A DNA stretch of 64,000 nucleotides, from the NCBI RefSeq assembly GCF_012395835.1, contig NZ_JAAZSQ010000001.1:284243-348242 (forward strand), given 5' to 3'. A program made the position numbers and the translations under genes. This DNA comes from Arthrobacter mobilis. GTDB taxonomy: Bacteria > Actinomycetota > Actinomycetes > Actinomycetales > Micrococcaceae. The stretch's first letter is position 1; the number at the start of each line of letters is the position of its first letter. Shown piece by piece: positions 45,878 to 54,522 of the stretch. Below the pieces are notes generated by a model, which worked only from the letters and a program-made list of their open reading frames with translations, had not been told where the DNA came from and ran no database searches.

Positions 45878-46666
45878 GTGACGACAGATAAGGCAGGTGG
45901 GTACTTGAGGCTTCCGGGTGCCGTCTACCGCCTGTACGAACGCCGGCTGCAGCGCTCGCTGCTGTGCCAGCGGATGCCCCGCCACATCGGCGTGGTCGTG
46001 GACGGCAACCGCCGCTGGGCCAAGCTGGCCGGGGCGCCGACCCGCGAGGGGCACCAGGCGGGGGCGGACAAGATCCTCGAATTCCTCGGCTGGTGCGATG
46101 AGCTGGGGATCAAGGTCGTCACCCTCTACATGCTCTCCACGGACAACATGAACCGTTCCGGCGACGAGCTGGAACAGCTCATGGGGATCATTGCCAACAC
46201 CTTGGACCGGCTGGGCGAAGCCAGGAACATGCGGGTGCGGCCGGTGGGGGCCCTCGAGACACTGCCGGACTACCTGGCCGGGAAGCTTGAATCGCTGGCG
46301 GCGCAGACCGCCGGGGCTCCGGGCGTCCACGTCAATGTTGCCGTTGGGTACGGGGGCCGGCAGGAGATCGTGGACGCGGTCAAGGAACTGCTTCTGGACG
46401 CGGCCGCCGACGGCCGGGACCTGCGCAGCGTCGCGGAGTCCCTGGGGATCGAGGACATCTCCCGCTACCTGTACACCCGCGGGCTGCCGGACCCGGACCT
46501 GGTCATCCGGACCTCGGGCGAGCAACGGCTCTCCGGCTTCCTGATGTGGCAAAGCGCCTACAGCGAGTTCTACTTCTGCGAGGCCCTGTGGCCGGATTTC
46601 CGCCGGCTGGACTTCCTCCGCGCGCTGCGGGACTACGGCAGACGGCAGCGCCGCTTCGGCACCTAG
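45878..46666 (+). CDS. uppS: cis-Prenyltransferase (isoprenyl transferase)
   Basis: Adds isopentenyl units to an allylic diphosphate in cis, either to make a short Z-farnesyl diphosphate or a long undecaprenyl carrier. The 262-residue product has the catalytic Asp motif VVVDGNRRWA (D42, R45, R46), the STDNMNRS segment and the C-terminal DLVIRTSGEQRLSGFLMWQSAY motif region. Chain length cannot be judged with certainty. The GTG at 45878 is used, with a TTG at 45906 as an alternative closer to the conserved RLPG start. TAGAAT lies upstream. Confidence 0.9.
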   Translation: MTTDKAGGYLRLPGAVYRLYERRLQRSLLCQRMPRHIGVVVDGNRRWAKLAGAPTREGHQAGADKILEFLGWCDELGIKVVTLYMLSTDNMNRSGDELEQLMGIIANTLDRLGEARNMRVRPVGALETLPDYLAGKLESLAAQTAGAPGVHVNVAVGYGGRQEIVDAVKELLLDAAADGRDLRSVAESLGIEDISRYLYTRGLPDPDLVIRTSGEQRLSGFLMWQSAYSEFYFCEALWPDFRRLDFLRALRDYGRRQRRFGT

Positions 46667-46724
46667 CTGTACTTGAACAGCTGGTTGTTCACCGCATCGT
46701 TACCGGGGCGGAAGGAAATTGCTG

Positions 46725-46753
46725 TTGTCCCATAAATTACACCGGCGTAATTT
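46725..46753 (+). promoter_or_regulatory. Candidate phoH promoter
   Basis: TTGTCC (46725-46730) and TAATTT (46748-46753) with exactly 17-bp spacing. The expected start is near 46760, leaving a leader of about 150 nt. A perfect 7-bp inverted repeat overlaps the spacer and -10. Confidence 0.5.
46734..46753. promoter_or_regulatory. Operator-like inverted repeat in the phoH promoter
   Basis: AAATTAC and GTAATTT flank a 6-bp centre. The A+T-rich perfect arms are striking in this GC-rich sequence. Binding here would block the promoter. The regulator is unknown. Confidence 0.45.
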
Positions 46754-46829
46754 GGAACTATCAGCCGGTGACCGACGCCGGTTGACCGGGAGGCCGTCAT
46801 TGCCGCAGCAGCCAGCGCAGCAAGGGAGG

Positions 46830-46856
46830 CCGGTTCCGGCCTCGCGGCCGGACCGG
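46830..46856 (+). repeat. Hairpin in the phoH leader
   Basis: An 11-bp stem with a single bulged T and a 4-nt loop, about 52 nt before the phoH start. It may be structural or regulatory. Confidence 0.35.
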
Positions 46857-46908
46857 AATTCCTATCCGCACTGCAATCGAAGCGCCAGCGCTCGGGACGG
46901 GGGCTACC

Positions 46909-48273
46909 ATGGCCACTACTGACACCACCGCAGGAACCGGCACCGCAGGATGCGCCGGGGGGCAGCCGGGGACGGCCGGGACGGCGGAACGCTCCTTCGT
47001 GCTGGACACCTCCGTACTGCTGTCCGATCCCCGGGCCATCATGCACTTCGCCGAACACGAGGTCATCCTGCCGGTCGTGGTGATCACCGAACTCGAAGGC
47101 AAGCGGCATGACCCGGAACTGGGCTACTTTGCCCGCAAGGCACTCCGGCTGCTGGACGACCTGCGGCTCGAGCACGGCGGGCTGAACCTGCCGATTCCCC
47201 TCGGCGACCAGGGCGGCTCGCTGCGGGTGGAACTGAACCACATTTCGCCCGAAGTGCTGCCCGAGGGGTTCCGGGGCGCGGACAATGACAGCCGCATCCT
47301 GGCGGTGGCAATGAACCTCGCCGGCGAGGGCCGGAACGTGACGGTGGTGTCCAAGGACCTGCCGATGCGCGTGAAGGCCTCCGCCATGGGACTGCAGGCA
47401 GACGAGTACCGCAACGAGCTGGTGGTGGATTCGGGCTGGACCGGCCTGGCCGAGCTGGACGTTGCCGCAGAGGATCTGACGCTGCTCTACGGCAACGAGC
47501 CGCTCTTCCTCCCGGCGGCGGCGGAGCTGCCCGCCAACACCGGGCTGGTCCTGCTGTCCGGCCGCGGTTCCGCACTGGGCCGGGTGGGCGCGGACAAGCA
47601 GGTCCGGCTGGTCAAGGGGGACCGGGACGTGTTCGGCCTGCACGGGCGCAGCGCCGAGCAGCGCCTGGCCATCGACCTGCTGCTCGACCCCGAGGTCGGA
47701 ATCGTCTCCCTCGGCGGCCGGGCCGGGACCGGCAAGTCCGCCCTCGCGCTCTGTGCCGGCCTGGAAGCGGTGCTGGAACGGCGGGAGCACCGCAAGGTGG
47801 TGGTGTTCCGGCCGCTCTATGCCGTCGGCGGCCAGGAACTGGGCTACCTGCCCGGCTCGGAGGCTGAGAAGATGAACCCCTGGGCGCAGGCGGTCTTCGA
47901 CACCCTCGGCGCGCTGGTGTCCGCCGAGGTCGTGGAGGAGGTGATGGACCGGGGGATGCTCGAGGTGCTGCCGCTGACCCATATCCGCGGCCGCTCGCTG
48001 CACGATTCCTTCGTGATCGTGGACGAGGCCCAGTCCCTGGAGAAGAACGTGCTGCTGACGGTGATGAGCCGGATCGGGCAGAATTCGCGGATCGTGCTCA
48101 CCCACGATGTGGCACAGCGGGACAACCTGCGGGTGGGACGGCATGACGGCATCGCCGCCGTCGTCGAAACCCTCAAGGGGCACCCGCTCTTCGGGCACAT
48201 GACGCTGACCCGGTCCGAGCGTTCACCGGTCGCGGCGCTGGTGACCGAACTGCTCGAAGGCGCCGACATTTAG
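46909..48273 (+). CDS. PhoH2-type PIN domain-PhoH ATPase
   Basis: A two-domain protein, 454 residues. The PIN nuclease domain spans about residues 28-170, with the first acidic residue D33 (VLDTSVLL) and a further acidic pair at ADNDSRIL. The PhoH ATPase domain follows, with Walker A GRAGTGKS (K276) and Walker B IVDEAQ (D372, E373). Mycobacterial PhoH2 has this architecture and is reported as an RNA helicase/RNase with an upstream antitoxin ORF. The ribosome site is weak. The gene order uppS-phoH2-fum region is shared with Mycobacterium. Confidence 0.9.
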   Translation: MATTDTTAGTGTAGCAGGQPGTAGTAERSFVLDTSVLLSDPRAIMHFAEHEVILPVVVITELEGKRHDPELGYFARKALRLLDDLRLEHGGLNLPIPLGDQGGSLRVELNHISPEVLPEGFRGADNDSRILAVAMNLAGEGRNVTVVSKDLPMRVKASAMGLQADEYRNELVVDSGWTGLAELDVAAEDLTLLYGNEPLFLPAAAELPANTGLVLLSGRGSALGRVGADKQVRLVKGDRDVFGLHGRSAEQRLAIDLLLDPEVGIVSLGGRAGTGKSALALCAGLEAVLERREHRKVVVFRPLYAVGGQELGYLPGSEAEKMNPWAQAVFDTLGALVSAEVVEEVMDRGMLEVLPLTHIRGRSLHDSFVIVDEAQSLEKNVLLTVMSRIGQNSRIVLTHDVAQRDNLRVGRHDGIAAVVETLKGHPLFGHMTLTRSERSPVAALVTELLEGADI

Positions 48274-48288
48274 GGAGCGGGGCGCTCC
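48274..48288. terminator. Small convergent hairpin between phoH and histidine kinase gene
   Basis: A 6-bp inverted repeat with a 3-nt loop in the 14-bp gap. It is too short to be confident. Confidence 0.3.
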
Positions 48289-49694
48289 TAGCGCATGGCG
48301 GCCGGGGCCGGCAGGCCGGCCTCGACCGTCGTGCCGGCCCCGGCGGCGGAAGTGATCAGCAAGGTGCCGCCGGCGTCCGCCACGGTGTCGTGCAGGATGG
48401 CCAGCCCCAGGTGCCCCTCGGGGGCGGCCTGCCGGACGTCGAAGCCCCGTCCGTCGTCGGCCACGGTGAGCGTGGTGCCGTCCCGGGTTCCGGCAAGCAC
48501 CACCTGGATCCGGCCGGCCTCGGAATGCTTGAGCGCATTGGCGACCGACTCCCGCGCCACCCGGTACAGCAGCACCTGCATGTTCGGATCCTCCGGTGCC
48601 GTGCCGCGGACCACCAGGTCGAAGTCCAGCCCGCGCGCGCGTACCGGATCCCCGAGCCGGTCCAGCGCCCCGGGCAGTCCGAGTTCGGCCAGGTCCGGCG
48701 GATACAGGTCGGTGGCAATGCCCCGCAGGGTGCTGATGTTTTCCTGGACCACGGCCCGGGCCTGGGCGAAAAACGACGGCGGAGGACCGGGTTCGTGCCG
48801 TTCGTAGGATTCGAGCGTGTAGGCCAGGCCGGCCAGGCCCTGGATCACCTCATCGTGCAGGTGCCGGGCCAGCCGCTGCCGCTCCAGGTCCGAGGCGCTG
48901 ATCGCCTGTTCCAGCAGGCGCTGCTGGGTGTCGCTGTTCTGCTGCAGCCGTTTGGCCATCCGCAGCCCGGGAATCAGCAGGAGCAGCTGCAGCAGCAGCA
49001 GCGAGCCCAGGACGGCCGGCAGGATGCCCAGGACCATGCTGCGCTGGTCGTCGTGGACGACCTGCGCCGGATAGTAGGCCTCGACGATGACCGGTTCCCC
49101 GTTGGACGCCATGGTGCCCGCGTAGATCTCCACCAGCTCGCCGTGGCTCGACTCCGAGGCGCTCTCCGGATCCGTCTGGACCTCGAACCGGGCGCGCGGT
49201 TCGCCGCCGGCCAGCAGCGGCACGGCCCAGTCCGGCAGCGGGAACTGCCGGCCGATCAGTTCCCGGCGGTCCGAGTAGAGGATGGTCCCCTCGGCGTTCC
49301 AGACCTTGAACCTGACCAGGCCGACATGGCGGAAACTTGGGGCCAGCCGGCGGTCAAGCCGGTTCAGTGTGCTGGCGTCCTGGACCGGGCCGCGGGAGTC
49401 GATGAGCGGGCCGACCTCGTAGTCCGCCATGTGCTGGGTATTCTCGGTCGCGTGCCTGAGGGCCTGCTCCTTGGCGAGGGCGCGCGTGCCGAACACCACC
49501 GGAACCACCACGATCAGGAACGCGGCGAGGCCGGTGAGGGCGTAGCGGCGAAGGGCGCGGCGCGTTTCGGGCTGCAGATGCGACCGGCGGGGCAGGCCGG
49601 CCTCCTGGCTGCTGCCCGCGGTGGTGTATTGGAGCGGGGCAGCCGCGGAGCCCTTGGCCCGGACCGCGGCGGGCCTGCCCCAAGCCCTAAGCAT
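48288..49694 (-). CDS. Sensor histidine kinase (NarL/HisKA_3 type)
   Basis: The sensor of a two-component pair. The 468-residue product has a transmembrane helix near residues 51-70, an extracytoplasmic sensory domain (about 71-220), a second helix near 221-241, and a HisKA_3 dimerisation domain with the phosphoaccepting His in ARHLHDEVIQG (H280). An HATPase_c domain with DDGRGF and the G2 region HLGLAI follows. The ATG at 49694 overlaps the response regulator stop by 8 nt, so the pair is translationally coupled. The stimulus is unknown. Confidence 0.88.
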   Translation of the reverse strand: MLRAWGRPAAVRAKGSAAAPLQYTTAGSSQEAGLPRRSHLQPETRRALRRYALTGLAAFLIVVVPVVFGTRALAKEQALRHATENTQHMADYEVGPLIDSRGPVQDASTLNRLDRRLAPSFRHVGLVRFKVWNAEGTILYSDRRELIGRQFPLPDWAVPLLAGGEPRARFEVQTDPESASESSHGELVEIYAGTMASNGEPVIVEAYYPAQVVHDDQRSMVLGILPAVLGSLLLLQLLLLIPGLRMAKRLQQNSDTQQRLLEQAISASDLERQRLARHLHDEVIQGLAGLAYTLESYERHEPGPPPSFFAQARAVVQENISTLRGIATDLYPPDLAELGLPGALDRLGDPVRARGLDFDLVVRGTAPEDPNMQVLLYRVARESVANALKHSEAGRIQVVLAGTRDGTTLTVADDGRGFDVRQAAPEGHLGLAILHDTVADAGGTLLITSAAGAGTTVEAGLPAPAAMR

Positions 49695-50346
49695 CGGTGG
49701 TCCCCGGCAGCAGGTGGCGGCGCTGGGCGATGGCCACTGCCTCAAGCTGCGTATGCGCCCCGAGCTTGGCCAGGATGGATTTCACATAGCCGCGGCAGGT
49801 GTTCTCCGAAATGCCCAGCAACCGGGCATTGGCCCTGACGTCGTTGCCGGCCGCCATGAGCGACAGGACCTGGCGCTCGCGCGCTGTGAGCAGGTTGTGG
49901 TGGTCCGGTTCCGGCGGCGCCTGCTGCACGGCCAGCAGGGACGGGTGGATCATCATGCCGCCCGGCCGGGCGAACCGCACCGCGTCCAGCAGGTTCTGCA
50001 GCGAGCCGTCCTTGGGCAGGAAACCACAGATCCCGCTGCCGGCAGCCCGGCCGAGGATCTCCGGAGTGGGGTTTCCGGTCAGGACGATGATCCGGATCTG
50101 CGGACTGTCCTGCAGGATGGCGCCGGCGGCATCCAGCCCGTTGCCATCCTGCAGGTGGTAGTCCATGACGACGACGTCGGGCCGTACCGTGCGGCACAAT
50201 TCGACCGCCGCCGCCGCACTGCCGGCATGGCCCACATGCAGCAGATCCTGTTCCCGGTCCAGCGCTTGCCCGAGCAGCTCCGCAAAGGTGGTGTGGTCGT
50301 CAATGACCACCACCCGCGCAGGCTCCGGCGAAGTATTTTCCGCCAT
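49687..50346 (-). CDS. Response regulator, LuxR/NarL family
   Basis: The DNA-binding partner of the adjacent kinase. The 219-residue product has a receiver domain with acidic pocket D16-D17, phosphoacceptor D62 (VVMDYH), and Lys in PKDGS. A LuxR-type helix-turn-helix with LTARERQVL near residue 153 follows. A run of candidate -10 TATAAG lies at 50386-50381 upstream. It lies between the SARP gene and the kinase gene on the same strand. Confidence 0.9.
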   Translation of the reverse strand: MAENTSPEPARVVVIDDHTTFAELLGQALDREQDLLHVGHAGSAAAAVELCRTVRPDVVVMDYHLQDGNGLDAAGAILQDSPQIRIIVLTGNPTPEILGRAAGSGICGFLPKDGSLQNLLDAVRFARPGGMMIHPSLLAVQQAPPEPDHHNLLTARERQVLSLMAAGNDVRANARLLGISENTCRGYVKSILAKLGAHTQLEAVAIAQRRHLLPGTTDA

Positions 50347-50465
50347 TGTTCCGTCCCCAACCCAAGTCCCCCAACATGGTCTTATAGCGAGTATGCCTGC
50401 GCAGAAGACGGATGTATAGGGAAAAGTCGGTTGTGACGTGAGCCTGCGGTGGGCGGGGTCCGCGT

Positions 50466-51419
50466 TCAGGCCGAGGCGAGCGCGCGGCGCAGGAAGGAGT
50501 CCACCACCTGCCCTGCGGCCTGCAGGTTCTTCCCGGGGCGGCGGATTCCGGCGCGGACCGGAACACCGGGGCCGTCCTGGCCGGCCCGCATGCTGTCACT
50601 GAGCAGCAACAGCGCAGCCAGCACCTCGGACAGTTCGCCGTCCTCCTGGGCGGTGGCCTTCAGCAGGCGCGCGTGGGCCGCGCGCAGGGCGGGGCCGGGC
50701 ATGCAGCCCATTTCGCGGTCGAGGAGCCGGCGGCACCGGTCATAGCTGCGGATGCCCTCGGCATAGCGTCCCGCCTGCTCCAGCCCGGCCACGAGGGCGG
50801 ACCACGCCCGCTCGTTCAGCGGTTCGGCGCTGACCGCCTGCTGGGCCCAGCGCACGGCATCGTCCGCCCGGTCCAGGGCGGCGGCAGCCTCGGCGGCCAG
50901 CACCCGGGCCCCGGTCACCATCGACGCATGCCGGTCCCTGGCTTCCACGGCCCATTCGGGTGTCAGCTCGTCGCCGAGCAGCGGTTCCGCGGCCAGCTCC
51001 AGGGCCTCGACCAGCTGCGGATAGGCATCCGCAGGCCCGGCCAGCTCGGCATCGCGCAGCAGCGAGTCGAAGCGGTCCAGGTCCAGGTCCACCAGCTCCC
51101 GCTCCAGCAGGTAGCCGGCATTCGCCGTGCGCAGCGGACCGGTCCGGGCATGGCCCGGCTGCAGATGGCGGCGCAGCACACTCACATAGCTTTCCAGCGT
51201 GGCCAGGGCCTCGCCGGGAGCCTTGCCGCCCCAGAGCAGGTCCACCAGCTGGTCCTTCGATACCGTTGTGCCCAGGCGCAGCAGCAGGATCTCCAGGATC
51301 TGCCGCGGCTTCGGCCCGCCCAGGTTCGATGCCGTCAGGACGGTATCGCCCCGGCGGATCCGCAGATGGCCGATCATTTGCACGGAAATGGACATGAACT
51401 GTCCAGGCATTTGCTCCAT
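50466..51419 (-). CDS. BTAD-domain transcriptional regulator (AfsR/SARP type)
   Basis: An OmpR-type winged-helix activator with a bacterial transcriptional activation domain. The 317-residue product has the DNA-binding domain in residues 10-105 (PRQILEILLLR, then LVDLLW) and the BTAD helical repeats in 110-260, ending with the DRCRRLLDREMG segment. Such proteins are common in secondary metabolite or differentiation control in Actinobacteria, but no biosynthetic cluster is nearby. The frame runs to 51731, but the ATG at 51419 has GAGGGGG 5 nt upstream. The 120-nt gap to the response regulator leaves room for a separate promoter. Confidence 0.86.
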   Translation of the reverse strand: MEQMPGQFMSISVQMIGHLRIRRGDTVLTASNLGGPKPRQILEILLLRLGTTVSKDQLVDLLWGGKAPGEALATLESYVSVLRRHLQPGHARTGPLRTANAGYLLERELVDLDLDRFDSLLRDAELAGPADAYPQLVEALELAAEPLLGDELTPEWAVEARDRHASMVTGARVLAAEAAAALDRADDAVRWAQQAVSAEPLNERAWSALVAGLEQAGRYAEGIRSYDRCRRLLDREMGCMPGPALRAAHARLLKATAQEDGELSEVLAALLLLSDSMRAGQDGPGVPVRAGIRRPGKNLQAAGQVVDSFLRRALASA

Positions 51420-51819
51420 GTCGTCCCCCTCGATGGATGCACCCCCAACGAATGCCCTTTCATCCTTGCCGAGGCACGGTTCCTGCCAACAGCCCCGGAT
51501 CTGGGCACCCCGGACCCCCAATTCTGGGGGTGGCATCCGGCCGGAAGGGTTCCCCGCCGGCAGGGGAGGGGACCAAGGCTTTTCCCAAGCAGGCCCCGGC
51601 AGAGTGTGGCATGCCAAGGGTGCAGCGGAGCAGAAACACTCCGGCGACGGTGCAGTGCCGGCACCTGGCGAAGAACCCCGGGCCCCGGCTGCGCCCCCCA
51701 ACTGCCGGGGCCCGGGCCCATTTAGGGACACCGGGGGCAGGAACGGGCCGCCGGGCTGTCACCGGCGCCGCGGCCGGGGAGGAGCAGGGGCTTCGGAAGT
51801 GATGTTGTAGCTTAGGGCT
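51420..51819. other. Divergent intergenic region between SARP gene and prepilin peptidase
   Basis: About 400 bp without a gene. It contains a perfect 7-bp stem with ATTC loop at 51514-51531 (ACCCCCAATTCTGGGGGT) and several GC-rich short repeats. A -10-like TAGCTT at 51808-51813 precedes the prepilin peptidase. I see no believable ORF; the open frame upstream of the SARP start is Pro/Gly-rich and lacks a ribosome site. Confidence 0.7.
51808..51813 (+). promoter_or_regulatory. -10-like hexamer for leaderless prepilin peptidase gene
   Basis: TAGCTT lies 6 nt before the ATG at 51820. The same hexamer and spacing occur before the aldose epimerase. Confidence 0.45.
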
Positions 51820-52329
51820 ATGATCGAGCAACTGGCCCGGCTCTGGCCGGCGGCCCCGCTGCCGTTCTGGGCACTGCTGGCAGCCTGCCTGTACCTGCTG
51901 GCGGTGGGGGCCCGGCTGAGCTGGATCGACGCGCGGACCCACAGGCTGCCCAACCGCATCGTGTTCCCCGCCTATGCGGTGGCCTCCGCCCTGCTGTCGA
52001 CGGCGGCGCTCGCCGCCGGGGATCTGGCCCGGCTCTGGGGTGTCGCGGCCGGGGGAGCGGTGCTGTGGGCGTTCTACTTCCTGGTCCGGTTCATCCATCC
52101 GGCCGGCATGGGCTTCGGGGACGTGAAGCTGGCAGGGGTGCTGGGGATGTACCTGGGATACCTCGGGTTCGGCCAGCTGCTCTGGGCCACCCTGGCGGCC
52201 TTTGCTCTTGGCGGCCTGTACGGGCTGCTTCTGCTGGCCCTGCGCCGCGGGACGCTGAAATCGGCCATCCCGTTCGGCCCGTTCATGGTGCTCGGCGCCA
52301 TCGCCGCGATGCTGCCGGCGGCCAGCTAG
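51820..52329 (+). CDS. A24 family prepilin peptidase (small type)
   Basis: A membrane aspartic protease that processes type IV pilin-like or Flp prepilins. The 169-residue product is the short form without the N-terminal methylase domain. Its two catalytic Asp residues are in WIDARTHRLPN (D37) and GMGFGDVKLAG (D101), the latter being the G-x-GD motif. About five hydrophobic segments are visible. No pilin or tad genes are in this window, so the substrates must be encoded elsewhere. The ATG has a -10-like hexamer 6 nt upstream. Confidence 0.88.
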   Translation: MIEQLARLWPAAPLPFWALLAACLYLLAVGARLSWIDARTHRLPNRIVFPAYAVASALLSTAALAAGDLARLWGVAAGGAVLWAFYFLVRFIHPAGMGFGDVKLAGVLGMYLGYLGFGQLLWATLAAFALGGLYGLLLLALRRGTLKSAIPFGPFMVLGAIAAMLPAAS

Positions 52330-52402
52330 CACTTCGCGTCTTCCCCTGACCGTACCGGGCCTGCCGGCTGCGCCCGGTTGGCCTCCGGCCCTGCCGGCGG
52401 CA

Positions 52403-52408
52403 TACCGT
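52403..52408 (+). promoter_or_regulatory. -10-like hexamer for leaderless NUDIX gene
   Basis: TACCGT lies 6 nt before the ATG at 52415. Confidence 0.35.
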
Positions 52409-52414
52409 AGGGCT

Positions 52415-52885
52415 ATGCCCACCCCTGACTTCATCCTGCAGCTGCGCGCCAAGATCGGACATGACCTGCTGTGGCTGCCGGGGGTCACCGCAGTGGTGCT
52501 TGACGATGCCGGCAGGGTGCTGCTGTGCCAGCGCGCGGACACCCTGTGCTGGACGCTCGTGACCGGGATCCTCGATCCGGGGGAGCATCCGGCCCGGGGC
52601 GCGGTGCGGGAAGTGCTGGAGGAAACCGCCGTGGTGGCCGAGGTGGAGCACCTGGCCGAGGTCCATGCCGGCGGGCCGATGCAGTTCGTCAACGGCGACC
52701 ACGCCCAGTTCCTGAACCTGACCTTCCGCTGCCGGTACGTTTCCGGCAGCGCCCGGGTGAACGACGACGAATCCGCCCAAGTGCGCTGGTTCGGCCTGGA
52801 CGAACTGCCCCGGCTGCCGGACTACCACCGGGACCGCCTGCATGCCGCCCTGCGCGCCACCGGCGTGCCGGAATTTGTCCGTTAA
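52415..52885 (+). CDS. NUDIX hydrolase
   Basis: A pyrophosphohydrolase acting on nucleoside diphosphates linked to another group; substrate unknown. The 156-residue product carries the Nudix box from residue 51, with G51 and the REVLEE core. The position after EET is Ala rather than the usual Gly, a modest departure. The fold is otherwise complete. The ATG is supported by TACCGT 6 nt upstream. It is followed by the amino acid permease gene on the same strand after 130 bp. Confidence 0.86.
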   Translation: MPTPDFILQLRAKIGHDLLWLPGVTAVVLDDAGRVLLCQRADTLCWTLVTGILDPGEHPARGAVREVLEETAVVAEVEHLAEVHAGGPMQFVNGDHAQFLNLTFRCRYVSGSARVNDDESAQVRWFGLDELPRLPDYHRDRLHAALRATGVPEFVR

Positions 52886-53015
52886 GGCACTTCCGGCTAT
52901 TCCGCACGGACAGCGCCCGGGCCATACTCAAGAACGTACAAGGCATACGCCGGACGGAGCCCGGAGGGTGCAGGGTTCCGCCCGGCAGATGCAGGAGCGA
53001 ACATCGGAGTCCGGT

Positions 53016-54458
53016 ATGTCCACCTCGAGCGGGTCGCAATCCATCCTCAGGCGCAAACCGATCGTCGAACTGGAGGAGGAGAGCAGCGAAAGCCATCTTT
53101 CCAAGAGCCTGGGCCTGTGGCAGCTGACGGCGATCGGCGTCGGCGGCATCATCGGCGTCGGAATCTTCACCCTGGCCGGGCTGGTGGCCGCCGGCGGCCC
53201 GGACGCCCCGCCCGTCGGCCCGGCGGTGCTGATTTCCTTCCTGATCGCCGGCCTGGCCAGCGCGGCGGCGGCCCTGTCCTATGCCGAATTCGCCGGGATG
53301 ATTCCATTTGCCGGATCGGCCTACACCTACGGCTACGTCGCCTTGGGCGAGATCATCGGCTGGTTCATCGGCTGGGACCTGTTGCTTGAGTACACCGCCA
53401 TCGTGGCCGTCGTCGCCATCGGCATCTCGGGCTATTTCACCGCCTTCATGGAAGGACTGGGCCTTCAGGTGCCGGTCTGGATGCAGGGCACCGGCGACAC
53501 CATCGAAGGCGGCGTGGTGAACCTGCCGGCCATCGTGGTCTGCCTGCTGATCACCTGGATCCTCAGCCGCGGTACCCGCACCTTCGGCCGGTTCGAACTC
53601 GTGGCGGTTGGCCTGAAGATCCTGCTGATCCTCTTCATCATCGGGCTCGGCATCTTCTACGTGAACACGGACAACTACACACCGTTCATGCCCTCCGGCT
53701 TCGGTGCGGTGTTCGCCGGAGCCGCCACCGTCTTCTTCGCCGTCTTCGGCTATGACGCGATGAGCACGGCCGCCGAGGAATCCGTCGACGGGAAGAAATA
53801 CATGCCGAAGGCGATCCTGCTCTCGCTGGCCATTGCCATGACACTGTATGTGCTGGCCACCCTGGTGCTCACCGGGATGCAGAACTACCGGGACATCAGC
53901 CCCACCGCGGGGTTTGCCTCCGCCTTCCAATCGGTGGGGCTGCCGGTCATCGCCACGATCATCTCCGCCTTCGCGGTGATCTCGATCCTGACCGTGATGC
54001 TGACCTTCCTGCTGGGCGTGACCCGGGTGTGGTTCTCGATGAGCCGCGACGGACTGCTGCCAATGTGGTTTGCCGCGACCGACCAGCACGGCACCCCGCA
54101 GCGGGTGACCTGGATCGCCGGGATTGCCTCGGCGCTGCTGGCCGGGGTGTTCCCGATCCGCGCCGTGGCGGACCTGACCAACATCGGCATCCTGGCCGCC
54201 TTCGTGGTGGTGTGCGTGGCCGTGATCGTCCTGCGGCGCACGCGGCCGGAGGTCCCGCGGACGTTCAGGCTGCCGCTGATGCCGGTGGTGCCGGCCTTCG
54301 GCGTGATCGCCTCGGGCTTCCTGATGCTGCAGCTGCACTGGGAGACCTGGCTGCGCTTCCTGGTGTGGCTGGTGGCAGGCCTGTTCATCTACCTCACCTA
54401 CAGCCGCAGGCACTCGCTGATGAATCCGCAGAGCCCGCGCCACCGCACCGTGCCGTAA
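53016..54458 (+). CDS. Amino acid permease (APC superfamily, cationic amino acid transporter-like)
   Basis: A secondary amino acid transporter of the APC superfamily. The 480-residue product has about 12-14 hydrophobic segments, the GxGGIIGxGIF motif (GVGGIIGVGIFTL) near residue 38 and the FFAVFGYDAMSTAAEE motif with conserved Glu. The CAT subfamily is suggested by the SLGLWQLT start. Substrate is not known. The ATG at 53016 is chosen because GGAG lies 6 nt before it; an ATG at 52989 is weaker. A tandem repeat at the end duplicates the stop codon region. Confidence 0.85.
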   Translation: MSTSSGSQSILRRKPIVELEEESSESHLSKSLGLWQLTAIGVGGIIGVGIFTLAGLVAAGGPDAPPVGPAVLISFLIAGLASAAAALSYAEFAGMIPFAGSAYTYGYVALGEIIGWFIGWDLLLEYTAIVAVVAIGISGYFTAFMEGLGLQVPVWMQGTGDTIEGGVVNLPAIVVCLLITWILSRGTRTFGRFELVAVGLKILLILFIIGLGIFYVNTDNYTPFMPSGFGAVFAGAATVFFAVFGYDAMSTAAEESVDGKKYMPKAILLSLAIAMTLYVLATLVLTGMQNYRDISPTAGFASAFQSVGLPVIATIISAFAVISILTVMLTFLLGVTRVWFSMSRDGLLPMWFAATDQHGTPQRVTWIAGIASALLAGVFPIRAVADLTNIGILAAFVVVCVAVIVLRRTRPEVPRTFRLPLMPVVPAFGVIASGFLMLQLHWETWLRFLVWLVAGLFIYLTYSRRHSLMNPQSPRHRTVP

Positions 54459-54474
54459 ACACCGTGCCGTAAAC
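54447..54474 (+). repeat. 14-bp tandem duplication across the permease stop codon
   Basis: The unit ACCGTGCCGTAAAC occurs twice in perfect tandem. The first copy carries the TAA stop of the permease gene and the second repeats it outside the gene. Confidence 0.85.
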
Positions 54475-54477
54475 ACA

Positions 54478-54512
54478 CCGGTGGCCCGGGACCGTCGGTC
54501 CCGGGCCACCGG
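54478..54512. terminator. Bidirectional terminator between the permease gene and fumC
   Basis: A perfect 16-bp inverted repeat with a 3-nt loop between convergent genes. It is GC-rich and lacks long T tracts on either side. Confidence 0.8.
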
Positions 54513-54522
54513 CCGGCGGCCG

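Noticed and set aside
46760-46908. Riboswitch in the phoH leader
   Set aside because: The leader is long and has one hairpin, but I recognise no conserved riboswitch core or terminator alternative.
51420-51731. Long N-terminal extension of the SARP regulator
   Set aside because: The extension is Gly/Pro/Cys-rich with no domain. The ATG at 51419 has a ribosome site and matches the expected domain start.
52465-52530. NUDIX box Ala-for-Gly change as a sign of a broken gene
   Set aside because: The catalytic REVLEE core is intact and this position is variable in the superfamily, so the gene is treated as functional.
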